Shown here in pieces: positions 25,719-35,554 of a stretch of 64,000 nucleotides of DNA; within the stretch, counting starts at the first letter, position 1; each line of letters begins with the position of its first letter. The stretch is from Rhodospirillaceae bacterium Spongia-Bin9 (GTDB taxonomy: Bacteria; Pseudomonadota; Alphaproteobacteria; Bin65): positions 1 through 64,000 of the forward strand of contig FZLR01000001.1 of NCBI GenBank assembly GCA_900197615.1, read 5' to 3'. A model generated the notes under the pieces. It searched no databases and had not been told where the DNA came from. It saw nothing but the letters and a program-made list of their open reading frames with translations. The position numbers and the translations under genes are program-made.

Positions 25719-26897
25719 CTAGTGGCTCAGTTCCTTGATCGCGTCGTCGAGCCCCTGGAGGGTCAGTTCGTACATCCGGTGCTCGAAGGCGTCGCCGATC
25801 ATGCCGATCGACGGCGTGTACTGCCAGTGCCGCTTCGGCACCGGATTGAGCCAGACGCAATGGGTGAAGGTCTGGACGATGCGGTTGAGCCAGACCTCGC
25901 CCGCTTCCTCGTTCCAATATTCCACCGACCCGCCCGGCATGGCGATTTCGTACGGGCTCATGGAGGCGTCGCCGACGAAAATCACCTTGTAGTCGCTGCC
26001 GTAGGTATGGAGCACGTCCCGGGTCTTCATCGGCTCGCTGTTGCGCCGGCGGTTGTCCTCCCAGACGAAGTCGTACAGGCAATTGTGGAAGTAGTAGTAT
26101 TGCAGGTGCTTGAACTCGGTCTTGCAGGCCGAGAACAGTTCCTCGCAGACCTTGACGTGCGGGCTCATCGATCCGCCGACGTCGAAGAAGATCAGCACCT
26201 TCACGGCATTGTGCCGCTCCGGCACCATTCGGATATCGAGCCAGCCCTGTTTGGCGGTCGAATGGATCGTATCGGGCAGGTCGAGCTCGTCGGCCGCGCC
26301 TTCCCGGGCGAAGCGGCGCAGCTTGCGCAGGGCAATCTTGATGTTGCGCGTGCCGAGCTCGACCGAATCGTCGAGGTTGCGGAATTCGCGCTTGTCCCAG
26401 ACCTTGACCGCCGAGAAGTTGCGGTTGCCGTCCTGGCCGATGCGCACCCCTTCCGGATTGTAGCCGTAGGCGCCGTAGGGGCTCTTGCCGGCCGTGCCGA
26501 TCCACTTGTTGCCGCCCTGGTGCCGGCCCTTCTGCTCCTCGAGGCGCTTCTTGAGCTCCTCCATGAGCTTTTCCCAGCCGCCCATGGCCTCGATTTCGGC
26601 CTTCTCCTCCTCGGTCAGGTGGAGCTCGGCCATCTTGCGCAGCCAGTCTTCCGGGATATTGGCCGGCTCGAACAGCTCGGACAGCATCTCCAGCCCCTTG
26701 AAGACATGGCCGAACACCCGGTCGAACTTGTCCAGGTTGCGCTCGTCCTTCACCAGCGCGGAGCGGGACAGATAATAGAAATCGTCGACCTTGTAGTCGG
26801 CCAGCCCCTGCTTCACCGCTTCGAGCAGCAGCAGATACTCCTTCATGCTGACCGGCAGACGGGCCTTGCGAAGTTCGAGGAAGAAGTTGGTGAACAT
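25719..26897 (-). CDS. CoxE-like VWA-domain protein, 392 aa
   Basis: The N-terminal half is helical and charged (LRKARLPVSMKEYLLLLEAV; GGWEKLMEELKKRLEEQKG); the C-terminal half is a von Willebrand A domain with a metal-site motif FFDVGGSMSPH, a DxGxS variant common in CoxE-like proteins. These proteins normally work with a MoxR AAA ATPase to remodel or insert cofactors into enzymes; no MoxR gene is next to it in this window. The ATG at 26897 gives the usual MFTNFFLELR start. It is divergent from an OYE-type gene across 293 bp. Confidence 0.88.
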   Translation of the reverse strand: MFTNFFLELRKARLPVSMKEYLLLLEAVKQGLADYKVDDFYYLSRSALVKDERNLDKFDRVFGHVFKGLEMLSELFEPANIPEDWLRKMAELHLTEEEKAEIEAMGGWEKLMEELKKRLEEQKGRHQGGNKWIGTAGKSPYGAYGYNPEGVRIGQDGNRNFSAVKVWDKREFRNLDDSVELGTRNIKIALRKLRRFAREGAADELDLPDTIHSTAKQGWLDIRMVPERHNAVKVLIFFDVGGSMSPHVKVCEELFSACKTEFKHLQYYYFHNCLYDFVWEDNRRRNSEPMKTRDVLHTYGSDYKVIFVGDASMSPYEIAMPGGSVEYWNEEAGEVWLNRIVQTFTHCVWLNPVPKRHWQYTPSIGMIGDAFEHRMYELTLQGLDDAIKELSH

Positions 26898-27003
26898 AAC
26901 GCTCGCGAGTTCTGTTGGCTCGGGGAAGCGGACCGGCGCTCGACGCCCGGCACTATAGACCGGCCCTGCCGCCGGTGGGTAGATGCACTGTCGCGCCGGC
27001 GAG

Positions 27004-27031
27004 GGGCCGCATTGTCCGGGCCGCATTGTCC
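27004..27031. repeat. 14-bp perfect tandem repeat
   Basis: GGGCCGCATTGTCC occurs twice in succession, followed by a partial third unit, in the intergenic region between the VWA and OYE genes. Likely slippage product; no function apparent. Confidence 0.75.
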
Positions 27032-27091
27032 GGGCCGGCCTGCTGGCGGTTCCGGGCGGGAGGTTCCGGGTTGCTCCCCGAATAGTTTATT

Positions 27092-27106
27092 TCTAAAATA
27101 TTTAGA
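27092..27106. promoter_or_regulatory. Inverted repeat TCTAAA-ATA-TTTAGA
   Basis: A 15-bp inverted repeat with perfect 6-bp arms inside a conspicuous AT-rich patch of the divergent VWA/OYE promoter region, 85 bp before the OYE start. It is shaped like an operator of a dimeric regulator; no regulator gene is adjacent. Confidence 0.4.
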
Positions 27107-27125
27107 CCTAAAGCAATTCCTCCCT

Positions 27126-27161
27126 GCGTTGCTTTCCGCTTCTGACATAAAAAGGCAACGC
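27126..27161 (+). promoter_or_regulatory. Hairpin in the leader of the OYE-type gene
   Basis: GCGTTGC (27126-27132) and GCAACGC (27155-27161) form a 7-bp stem, extended by TTT/AAA after a bulged G, ending 29 bp before the ATG. It could be an mRNA leader hairpin; no U-tract follows. Confidence 0.35.
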
Positions 27162-27190
27162 GGCAGACGGTCGGCCGGGGTAGCGACACG

Positions 27191-28648
<1,458 letters not shown>

Positions 28649-28751
28649 ACGAACAGCCGATCCGGCCCGGAAACGCCGAAAAAGTCTTTGCGCGAAGTCC
28701 GGTCCGCTTTCTACCATCGGGAAACCGGGCAACAGCGACAGGAGGCCCGTC

Positions 28752-29267
28752 ATGCTGCCAATGCCAGTCGGCGACCTGCACGCAATCTCCCGGGAACTCG
28801 CCGAGACCGGCCGGCGGGTGCATGTCCTCTGGCAGGAGCCGGAAACCCTGCTCTTCGTCGCCCGCGGCCGCGAATACCGCAGCGAGTTCCACATCAATCC
28901 GAGTTCCGAGGTCATGTATATGATCGCGGGCGAAATGAACCTCCATTACCGGCACCCGGACGGGACGGAGGAGATCCAGGTTCTGAGAGCGGGCGAAGCG
29001 GTCTATACCGCGCCGCTGATCCCGCATTCGCCGCGCTTCCCGCCCGACGCCTTCCTGCTGGTGCAGGAACGCCAGCGAAAGCCCGGCGAGATCGACCGCT
29101 TCCAGTGGTTCTGCCCGGAATGCGACGGCTTCCTGCACGAAGAGGAGTTCGTCGTGGTCGACTACGCCCTCGATCCGGTCTCGAAAGCCTACAGCAACTT
29201 CTTCGACGTCGAGGCGCACCGCACCTGCGATGCCTGCGGCCATATCATGCCCGCGCCCGACGCATAG
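28752..29267 (+). CDS. 3-hydroxyanthranilate 3,4-dioxygenase
   Basis: A cupin of 171 aa with Fe(II) ligands His47 and Glu53 (FHINPSSEVMYMI) and His92 (LIPHSP), and the rubredoxin-like site of bacterial HAAO made by CPEC (121-124) and CDAC (159-162). It converts 3-hydroxyanthranilate to 2-amino-3-carboxymuconate semialdehyde in tryptophan/2-nitrobenzoate degradation. ATG at 28752 follows a GACAGGAGG-like ribosome site. The RidA gene follows after 18 nt; other kynurenine-pathway genes are not in the window. Confidence 0.92.
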   Translation: MLPMPVGDLHAISRELAETGRRVHVLWQEPETLLFVARGREYRSEFHINPSSEVMYMIAGEMNLHYRHPDGTEEIQVLRAGEAVYTAPLIPHSPRFPPDAFLLVQERQRKPGEIDRFQWFCPECDGFLHEEEFVVVDYALDPVSKAYSNFFDVEAHRTCDACGHIMPAPDA

Positions 29268-29285
29268 AATTCCGGAGGACCCGCC

Positions 29286-29690
29286 ATGCCGAAGCAGATC
29301 GTCACCTCCGCCACCGCGCCGACCACCGGCTTCACCGACCGCAAGACCGCCTCGCCGCTCGCCCAGGGCATCCGCTGGGGCAACATGCTGTTCGTCTCGG
29401 GCCAGGGCCCGCTCGACCCGGCGACGAAACAGGTCGTGTCCGACGACATCCAGGTTCAGACCCGCCAGACGCTGACCAATCTCCAGGGCGTCCTGACGGC
29501 AGCCGGCGCTACCTTCGCCAATGTGGTCAACATGCGGGTCTGCCTGCGCGATACGGCGGACTTCCCGAAATTCAACGAGGCCTTCACCGAATTCATGGCC
29601 GGCGAGAGGGTCACCCGCACCTGCATCGGCGGCACGCCGCACCGCAAGGGCGTGAATGTCGAGATCGACTGTATCGCGATGTTCGACTGA
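29286..29690 (+). CDS. RidA-family imine/enamine deaminase, possibly 2-aminomuconate deaminase
   Basis: 134-aa YjgF/RidA trimer-type protein: GNMLFVSGQGPLDP, RVCLRDTADFPKFNEAF and Arg111 in RVTRTCIGG, the position of the substrate-carboxylate-binding Arg, followed by VNVEIDCIAMF. It lies 18 nt after the HAAO gene. In tryptophan degradation a RidA-type protein acts as 2-aminomuconate deaminase, so a metabolic role downstream of HAAO is a reasonable inference; general reactive-imine hydrolysis is the alternative. GGAGG precedes the ATG. Confidence 0.88.
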   Translation: MPKQIVTSATAPTTGFTDRKTASPLAQGIRWGNMLFVSGQGPLDPATKQVVSDDIQVQTRQTLTNLQGVLTAAGATFANVVNMRVCLRDTADFPKFNEAFTEFMAGERVTRTCIGGTPHRKGVNVEIDCIAMFD

Positions 29691-29719
29691 GGCCGGCCCG
29701 CCCCGTTCGCCGAACCGCC

Positions 29720-30193
29720 CTACCCTTTCTCGCGCATCAGCCGCGCCTTTTCGCGCTGCCAGTCGCGTTGCTTGTCGGTCTCGCGCTTATCGTGCTGGCG
29801 CTTCCCGCGCGCCAGGCCGAGGTCGAGCTTGGCGACGCCGCGCTCGTTGAAGTAGACCGAGAGCGGCACCAGCGTCAGGCCCTTTTCCTGGACCGCCGCG
29901 ATCAGCCGGGCCATTTCCCGCCGGCGCAGCAGCAGCTTCCGCGGCCGACGCGGCTCGTGGTTGTTGTAGCTGCCGGCGTCGTATTCCGGGATGTAGCTGT
30001 TGAACAGGTACAGCTCGCCCCGGTCGTCCCGGGCGTAGGCTTCGGCAATATTGCCCTTGCCCGCGCGCAGGGATTTAACCTCCGTGCCGGTCAGGACGAT
30101 CCCGGCCTCAAGGGAGTCGTCGATGAAATAATTGCGCCGGGCCTTGCGGTTCTGGGCCACGAAGCGGTGGGCATGCCGGTCGTTCTGCGCCAT
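29720..30193 (-). CDS. smpB: SsrA-binding protein SmpB
   Basis: 157 aa with the conserved beta-barrel motifs [41 protein letters not shown] and the Lys/Arg-rich tail ([18 protein letters not shown]) that enters the ribosomal A site. With tmRNA it rescues stalled ribosomes. The ATG at 30193 starts just before the conserved core. The tmRNA gene itself is not seen in this window. Confidence 0.95.
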   Translation of the reverse strand: MAQNDRHAHRFVAQNRKARRNYFIDDSLEAGIVLTGTEVKSLRAGKGNIAEAYARDDRGELYLFNSYIPEYDAGSYNNHEPRRPRKLLLRRREMARLIAAVQEKGLTLVPLSVYFNERGVAKLDLGLARGKRQHDKRETDKQRDWQREKARLMREKG

Positions 30194-30279
30194 GGCGGAA
30201 AAGTGGCTTCTCCGATCCTTCTTGTCATGGGGTAAATGCGGCCTGCCCGCGTGTCGGATCGAGGCGGGGCGCCCCGTCG

Positions 30280-31071
30280 CTATACCACCGCGTGCCGCGC
30301 GCCGGGCGGCGGCGGGTCGTTGGGGCCGCCGGCGAAACACTGGGCGATCTCCATCCACCGGGTTGCCGCGTCGCCGCGCACCTCGAGGCCGACATCGGCG
30401 ATATTGCGCGTCTGGGTCACGACCTGGCAGAAGTCGGTCGCCGGGCCGGCAACATAGTCGGTGCCGCTTTCCTCATTCCAGGACCAAACTGCGCCGGACG
30501 GTGCGGTCAGCCGGACAAAGGGCTTGACCGCCGGCCGCTCGATTCCGCGGTTGGCAAAGGTAAAGCCGAAGGTGCGCACGCCGAGTTCGGCGATATTGCG
30601 GATGCGGTCCTCGTCCTGCCGCGCCGCGCCGAAGACGTCGAAGACCTCCTGCCCGTGCGACCAGGTTTCCATCTGACGGGCGACGATGCTCATGCGCACG
30701 GTCATCGGCGGCCCGACCCATTTAACCCGCCGTTCCGGGTCCAGGCCCCGCCACAACGGTTCCATATCGGTGCACAGCCCGTGCCACGCGGCGAGCAGCG
30801 CCTGTCCCTTCAGGCCGCCGGACCATTCGTGGGTGTAGGGGAAATGCCGGCTGCCGGCGTCCCGGAACGCCTGCACGAAGGCCTCGAACGCCCCCTCGTC
30901 GGTCACCGAAAGGTTCACGGCGTGGTTCCAGATATGGAGATGGCCCATCACGTCGTTGACCGTCCAGTCCTTGAACAGGGTCGGACGCTCGAAATCGGCG
31001 TCGTCCCGGTCCTGCAGCAGGGCGTGCAGCCCGTCGCACTCGGCCTTGAAATCGGCGGCTTCGGTCAGCAT
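30280..31071 (-). CDS. TIGR03084/DinB-like metal-binding protein, 263 aa
   Basis: A member of the mycothiol-dependent maleylpyruvate isomerase/DinB superfamily: N-terminal four-helix bundle with [20 protein letters not shown] (metal-ligand His) and [15 protein letters not shown] with the other metal-ligand region. I recognise this as the TIGR03084 group. It is the last gene of the atu-like operon, 20 nt after the biotin carboxylase subunit gene. ATG 31071 is preferred (GGGGAGAG about 9 nt upstream) to an ATG at 31092 that overlaps the upstream stop. Reaction unknown; thiol-adduct or isomerase chemistry is suggested by the superfamily. Confidence 0.75.
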   Translation of the reverse strand: MLTEAADFKAECDGLHALLQDRDDADFERPTLFKDWTVNDVMGHLHIWNHAVNLSVTDEGAFEAFVQAFRDAGSRHFPYTHEWSGGLKGQALLAAWHGLCTDMEPLWRGLDPERRVKWVGPPMTVRMSIVARQMETWSHGQEVFDVFGAARQDEDRIRNIAELGVRTFGFTFANRGIERPAVKPFVRLTAPSGAVWSWNEESGTDYVAGPATDFCQVVTQTRNIADVGLEVRGDAATRWMEIAQCFAGGPNDPPPPGARHAVV

Positions 31072-31091
31072 CGGTCGTTCTCTCCCCTTCA

Positions 31092-33083
31092 TTAACCCTG
31101 TTCTGCGACCGCGATATCGACGAGCGGGTCGCCGGCAGCGACCTGGACGCCGGCCTGTTGCAGAACGCCTGCAACGGCGCCGGCCGCAGGCGCGACGATA
31201 TCGTGCTGCATCTTCATCGCCTCGATGACCAGCAGCCGGTCGCCCCGGACCACGGTATCGCCGGGTTCGACCGCGATCTCAAGAATTTTGCCGTGCATCG
31301 GGGCGACCACCCGTCCGCCGCCCTGTTCGTCCTCCAGCGAAGCGGCCGAGCGGCTCGAACCGAAGCGAAAATCCCGGCCGGCCTCGCCCAGATAGAGCGC
31401 ATCGCCTTCGGCGTGGAACGACAGATGCCGGTGCGCGCCGTCGACCGCGAGGATCGCCCGGCTTTCCTCGAGTGAAACGACATGGACAGACACCGAATTT
31501 CCATCGTCCCGGACTGTGTAGTCGCGCGCGCCAGCGGGCGAGACCGACAGGTCGAAGGCCGCCTCGCCGGAGGTCAGGCCGCATTGGCTCTCCAGCGCCC
31601 CGGCGCTGGCCCAGTTCAGCAGTTCCGGCGAAATGTTCAGGCTGTCCGAAAGGGCATCGTCCCGGCCGGCAAGGTATTTCAGGACGGCCGCCGCCGCGGC
31701 AATGGCGAAATCCGGCCCGGACGGCGCCAGATCCGTTTCGCCGAACTGCTCTTCGATGAAAGCCGTAGTCGCTTCGCCCCGGACGAAAGATTCCTTTTTC
31801 AGACAGTCGATCAGGAAGCGCTTGTTGGTCGTCGGGCCGAACGCCGCCGTTTCCGCCAATGCGCGGATCAGCCGGCGGCGGGCGATCTCCCGCGATTCGC
31901 CATGCGCAATCACTTTGGCAATCATCGGATCGTAGAAGGGAGAGACCGTCTGGCCGCTCTCGACACCGCTGTCGATCCTTACGCCCTCGCCGCCGGCGGG
32001 CCGCCACAGGGTTATGTCCCCGGCGGCCGGCAGGAAATCCTGAGCGGCATCCTCGGCGTAGAGCCGCGCCTCGATGGCGTGGCCGGCCGGGCGGATATTT
32101 GCCTGCGACAGGCCGAGCGGCCGGCCTTCGGCAACCCGGATCTGCAGGGCGACCAGATCGAGCCCGGTGACCGCCTCGGTCACCGGATGTTCGACCTGCA
32201 AGCGCGTGTTCATCTCCAGAAAATGGAAGCTACCGTCTGGATCGAGCAAAAACTCGACGGTACCTGCGCCGCAATAGCCGATGCTTCGGGCCGCCTCGAC
32301 GGCGGCGGTGCCCATGGCGGTGCGCAGATCTTCGGTCATGACCGGGCACGGCGCTTCCTCGATCACCTTCTGGTGCCGGCGCTGCACGGAACAGTCGCGC
32401 TCGCCGAGATGGATCGTCGTCCCGTACCGGTCGGCAAAGACCTGGATTTCGACATGGCGCGGCCGGACGATGGCCTTTTCCAGGATCAGGCTGCCGGAGC
32501 CGAAAGCGCTCTCGGCCTCCGAGCGGGCGGCGACCAGTGCGCCCGGCAGATCGTCCGCTGTGCCGACAAGGCGCATGCCGCGCCCGCCGCCGCCGGCCGC
32601 CGCCTTGACCATGACCGGAAAGCCGATCTCCGTAGCCGCCGAAACGAACGCAGATTCGCTCTGGTCTGCATCGTCATAGCCCGGCACGCAGGGCACGCCG
32701 GCCGCAGCCATCCGGCGACGGGCTTCCGCCTTGTCGCCCATGACCGCGATGGCGTCGGCGTCCGGGCCGATGAAGGTCAGCCCGGCCGCTTCGCAGGCGC
32801 GGGCGAATTCTGCGTTCTCCGACAGGAAGCCGTAGCCGGGATGGACGGCGTCTGCCCCCGTCTCTGCCGCTTCCCGGAGTATATTGTCGATGACGAGATA
32901 ACTTTCGTTCACCGGCGCCGGACCGACCGGGGCGGCAGCGTCTGCCATGCGGACATGGGGCGCGTCTGCATCGGCCTCCGAAAAGACGGCAGCGGTGCGG
33001 TAGCCCAGGGCATGCGCCGTCCGCATGACCCGGACGGCGATTTCGCCCCGGTTGGCGACCAGGATCGTTCCGAAACGGCGCAT
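31092..33083 (-). CDS. atuF: Acyl-CoA carboxylase biotin-carboxylase/BCCP subunit (AtuF/geranyl-CoA carboxylase alpha-like), 663 aa
   Basis: The domain order is complete: biotin carboxylase (ILVANRGEIAVRVMRTA at the N-terminus, ATP-grasp GGGGRGMR, EMNTRLQVEHPVTE), a BT-type linker and a biotinyl domain with EAMKM near the C-terminus. It carboxylates biotin with ATP and bicarbonate for the carboxyltransferase encoded upstream (33935-35554). MCC and propionyl-CoA carboxylase alpha subunits look alike; the geranyl-CoA assignment rests on its neighbours (AtuC-like beta subunit, AtuA, hydratase) and on colinearity with the Pseudomonas atu operon. ATG at 33083 is 5 nt after the hydratase stop. Confidence 0.82.
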   Translation of the reverse strand: MRRFGTILVANRGEIAVRVMRTAHALGYRTAAVFSEADADAPHVRMADAAAPVGPAPVNESYLVIDNILREAAETGADAVHPGYGFLSENAEFARACEAAGLTFIGPDADAIAVMGDKAEARRRMAAAGVPCVPGYDDADQSESAFVSAATEIGFPVMVKAAAGGGGRGMRLVGTADDLPGALVAARSEAESAFGSGSLILEKAIVRPRHVEIQVFADRYGTTIHLGERDCSVQRRHQKVIEEAPCPVMTEDLRTAMGTAAVEAARSIGYCGAGTVEFLLDPDGSFHFLEMNTRLQVEHPVTEAVTGLDLVALQIRVAEGRPLGLSQANIRPAGHAIEARLYAEDAAQDFLPAAGDITLWRPAGGEGVRIDSGVESGQTVSPFYDPMIAKVIAHGESREIARRRLIRALAETAAFGPTTNKRFLIDCLKKESFVRGEATTAFIEEQFGETDLAPSGPDFAIAAAAAVLKYLAGRDDALSDSLNISPELLNWASAGALESQCGLTSGEAAFDLSVSPAGARDYTVRDDGNSVSVHVVSLEESRAILAVDGAHRHLSFHAEGDALYLGEAGRDFRFGSSRSAASLEDEQGGGRVVAPMHGKILEIAVEPGDTVVRGDRLLVIEAMKMQHDIVAPAAGAVAGVLQQAGVQVAAGDPLVDIAVAEQG

Positions 33084-33088
33084 CGTCC

Positions 33089-33892
33089 CTACCCGGCGTC
33101 CGGGCTTTCGGCCCACGACGGCTTGCGCTTGTCGAGGAAGGCGGCGATGCCTTCGCGCGCCTCGTCGCCCAGCATGCAATCGGCAAACCGTTCACCGGCG
33201 AGAGCGATCATCTCGTCGCGCGGCAGCCGAGTCGCCTTGAGGACGATCTCCTTCGTGACCGCGTTGGCGTTCGGGGCGCAGCGCCGGATGCTCTTGCGGA
33301 TATCGGCCTCTATCGCGTCCAGCTCGGCGGCGTCTTCGGCGACGAAATCCGCCAGCCCGAGCCGGCCCGCTTCCCGGCCGTCGAAACGCGCACCGGTGAG
33401 CATGAGCCGGCGCGCCGCCGTTAACCCGATGCGCTGCACCACGAAGGGCGCGATCTGGGCCGGCGGGATGCCGAGCGAAGTTTCCGTGATGGCGAACTTC
33501 GCGTCCGCAGTCACGGCGACGACATCGCCGGTGCAGGCCATGCCGAGGCCGCCGGCGATCGCCGCGCCTTCGATCGACATGACAACGACCTGCGGCATCG
33601 TATTGAGATAAGTAAAGAAATCCCCGGCGCTCGCATTCGCAGCAGCGATCTCGGCGTGAGAGGCGCCGCCCTGGAAATTGCTGCGGAAATTCTTCAGGTC
33701 GCCGCCGGCGCAGAACACGCCGCCCTTACCGCGCAGGGTGATGCCGCGCACCGTGCGGTCGTCGCGCACCGCTTCGAGCGCCGTGCGCATGGCAGCCACC
33801 ATCTCCGCACCGAGCGCGTTGCGCACGGCCGGCCGGTTCATCCACAGGGTCAGCCAGCCCTCGTCGCGCTCGATAATCAACTCATCGGACAT
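33089..33892 (-). CDS. atuE: Enoyl-CoA hydratase-family protein (AtuE/isohexenylglutaconyl-CoA hydratase-like), 267 aa
   Basis: Crotonase fold: oxyanion-hole segments GGVFCAGGDLKNF and IEGAAIAGGLGMACTGDVV, and ITETSLGIPPAQIAPFV where catalytic residues are expected. In the terpene pathway the enzyme hydrates isohexenylglutaconyl-CoA after the carboxylase step; the leucine-pathway analogue is methylglutaconyl-CoA hydratase. Placement between the two carboxylase subunit genes matches the atuC-(D)-E-F order. ATG 33892; ends 5 nt before the next start. Confidence 0.78.
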   Translation of the reverse strand: MSDELIIERDEGWLTLWMNRPAVRNALGAEMVAAMRTALEAVRDDRTVRGITLRGKGGVFCAGGDLKNFRSNFQGGASHAEIAAANASAGDFFTYLNTMPQVVVMSIEGAAIAGGLGMACTGDVVAVTADAKFAITETSLGIPPAQIAPFVVQRIGLTAARRLMLTGARFDGREAGRLGLADFVAEDAAELDAIEADIRKSIRRCAPNANAVTKEIVLKATRLPRDEMIALAGERFADCMLGDEAREGIAAFLDKRKPSWAESPDAG

Positions 33893-33934
33893 CTTCAGAT
33901 TCCCTATCCGGCCGCGGCAGCGGCGTCCTTCCGG

Positions 33935-35554
33935 TCAGATCCGCGCCACGCCGAAGCTGTTGGGCCGCACGGTGCGACGGCGGGCCTCTTCGACCGTCGC
34001 CAGCAGGAAGCCGAGGGTCTGGCGCGTCTCGCGCGGGTCGATCATGCCGTCGTCCTGCAAATGGCCGGAAGTGTAGAAGGCGCTGGACTGGCCGTCGAAA
34101 TGCTTGACCAGCATCGCTTCCTGCGTTCTGAGCTGTTCTTCGTCCACTTTCTGCCCCTTCGAACGAGCGACGCCTTCCGCGACCATCGTCATGGTCTTGG
34201 CGGCCTGGTCGCCGCCCATCACGCCGGTCGTTGCGTTGGGCCAGGAATAGAGGAAATCCGGATCGTAGCCGCGACCGCACATGCCGTAGTTGCCCGCGCC
34301 GAAGCTGGCCCCGGTCATGAAGGTCAGGCGCGGCACCTCGATATTGGTGACCGACTGGATCATCTTCGAGCCGTGCTTGATCATGCCGGCGCGTTCGTAG
34401 TCCCTGCCGACGATGTAGCCCGTGGTGTTCTGCAGGAAGACCATCGGGACGCCGGCCTGATCGCAGAGCTGGAGGAACTGGGTCGCCTTGGCCGCGCCGT
34501 CCGGGTCGATCGGGCCGTTGTTGCCGATCATGCCGCAGGCCTGGCCCATCACCTCGGCCTGGAGGCACACGGTCGAGACGCCGAAGCGCGGCTTGAAATC
34601 GAGAAATTCCGAGCCGTCGACGATGCGGGCGACGACCTCCCGGACCTCGTAGGGCTTGCGGTAATCGACCGGGACGATGCCGGCGATCTCATCCGGGTCG
34701 TAGAGCGGCGCCGGCCCGGCGCAGGCGCCGGGCGCCTCTCCGGCGTTCCATTGCAGGCGCTGGACGACCTCGCGGCACATGTCGAGACCTTCGCCGTCGT
34801 TCTCCGCCAGATATTCGACCAAGCCGGAAACGCTGGCGTGCATCTCGGCGCCACCCAGTTCTTCTTCCGTCGCAATCTCGCCGGTCGCGGCCTTGAGCAG
34901 GGGCGGCCCGGCCAGGAAGGCCCGGCCCCGGCCCTTCACGCCGATGACATAGTCGCTCATGCCCGGCATGTAGGCGCCGCCGGCGGTCGAGGAGCCGTGC
35001 AGGATGGTGATGACCGGCATGCCCGCCTTGGAAAGCCGCGCCTGGTTGGCGAACAGGGTGCCGCCGAGAAGGAAGCCCTCGACCGTGTACTGCATCAGGT
35101 TGGCGCCGGCGCTCTCCACCAGATGGACGAAAGGCAGCTTCTGGGCGAGCGCGATTTCCTGCATGCGCCGGAGCCGGTAGGCGGTCCCCTGGGTCAGCGA
35201 ACCGGCCTGGATGCCACTGTCGTCGACTGCGATGGCACAACGCACGCCGCGGATGAAGCCGATGCCGGCGATCATGTTGCCGCCGGGCAGCGATTTCTCC
35301 TCGTCGGCGGTATCCAGCAGATAGCCCGCCATATTGCCCATGACGAGGAAGGGCAGGCCGGGATCGAGCAGGCGGGCGAGACGCTCTCGCGGGGTCAACT
35401 GGTTGCGCTGCACGAACCGCGGCTTACGGGCTTCGGACCGGATCGCGCCGCGGCCGTTCAGTTCCTGCATCCGGCCGATCAGCGCCAGCATGTCGGCGCG
35501 GTTGGCCTTGAAGCTGTCGCTCGCCCGGTCGACCCTGCTCTCGAAAACCGTCAT
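33935..35554 (-). CDS. atuC: Acyl-CoA carboxylase carboxyltransferase subunit (AtuC/geranyl-CoA carboxylase beta-like), 539 aa
   Basis: A crotonase-superfamily carboxyltransferase with both halves: N-domain LPGGNMIAGIGFIRG, ESAGANLMQ and HGSSTAGGAYMPGMSDY; C-domain GMIGNNGPIDPDGAAKATQFLQLCDQ and TGASFGAGNYGMCGRGYDP, as in methylcrotonyl- and geranyl-CoA carboxylases. At the position I align with the MCC substrate-pocket Phe (LiuB DHFGRIFFNQA) this protein has Gly164 (FLLGGTLFANQA). From recalled structural work, Gly there opens the pocket for the longer geranyl chain. ATG at 35554 overlaps the atuA-like stop by 4 nt. Confidence 0.85.
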   Translation of the reverse strand: MTVFESRVDRASDSFKANRADMLALIGRMQELNGRGAIRSEARKPRFVQRNQLTPRERLARLLDPGLPFLVMGNMAGYLLDTADEEKSLPGGNMIAGIGFIRGVRCAIAVDDSGIQAGSLTQGTAYRLRRMQEIALAQKLPFVHLVESAGANLMQYTVEGFLLGGTLFANQARLSKAGMPVITILHGSSTAGGAYMPGMSDYVIGVKGRGRAFLAGPPLLKAATGEIATEEELGGAEMHASVSGLVEYLAENDGEGLDMCREVVQRLQWNAGEAPGACAGPAPLYDPDEIAGIVPVDYRKPYEVREVVARIVDGSEFLDFKPRFGVSTVCLQAEVMGQACGMIGNNGPIDPDGAAKATQFLQLCDQAGVPMVFLQNTTGYIVGRDYERAGMIKHGSKMIQSVTNIEVPRLTFMTGASFGAGNYGMCGRGYDPDFLYSWPNATTGVMGGDQAAKTMTMVAEGVARSKGQKVDEEQLRTQEAMLVKHFDGQSSAFYTSGHLQDDGMIDPRETRQTLGFLLATVEEARRRTVRPNSFGVARI

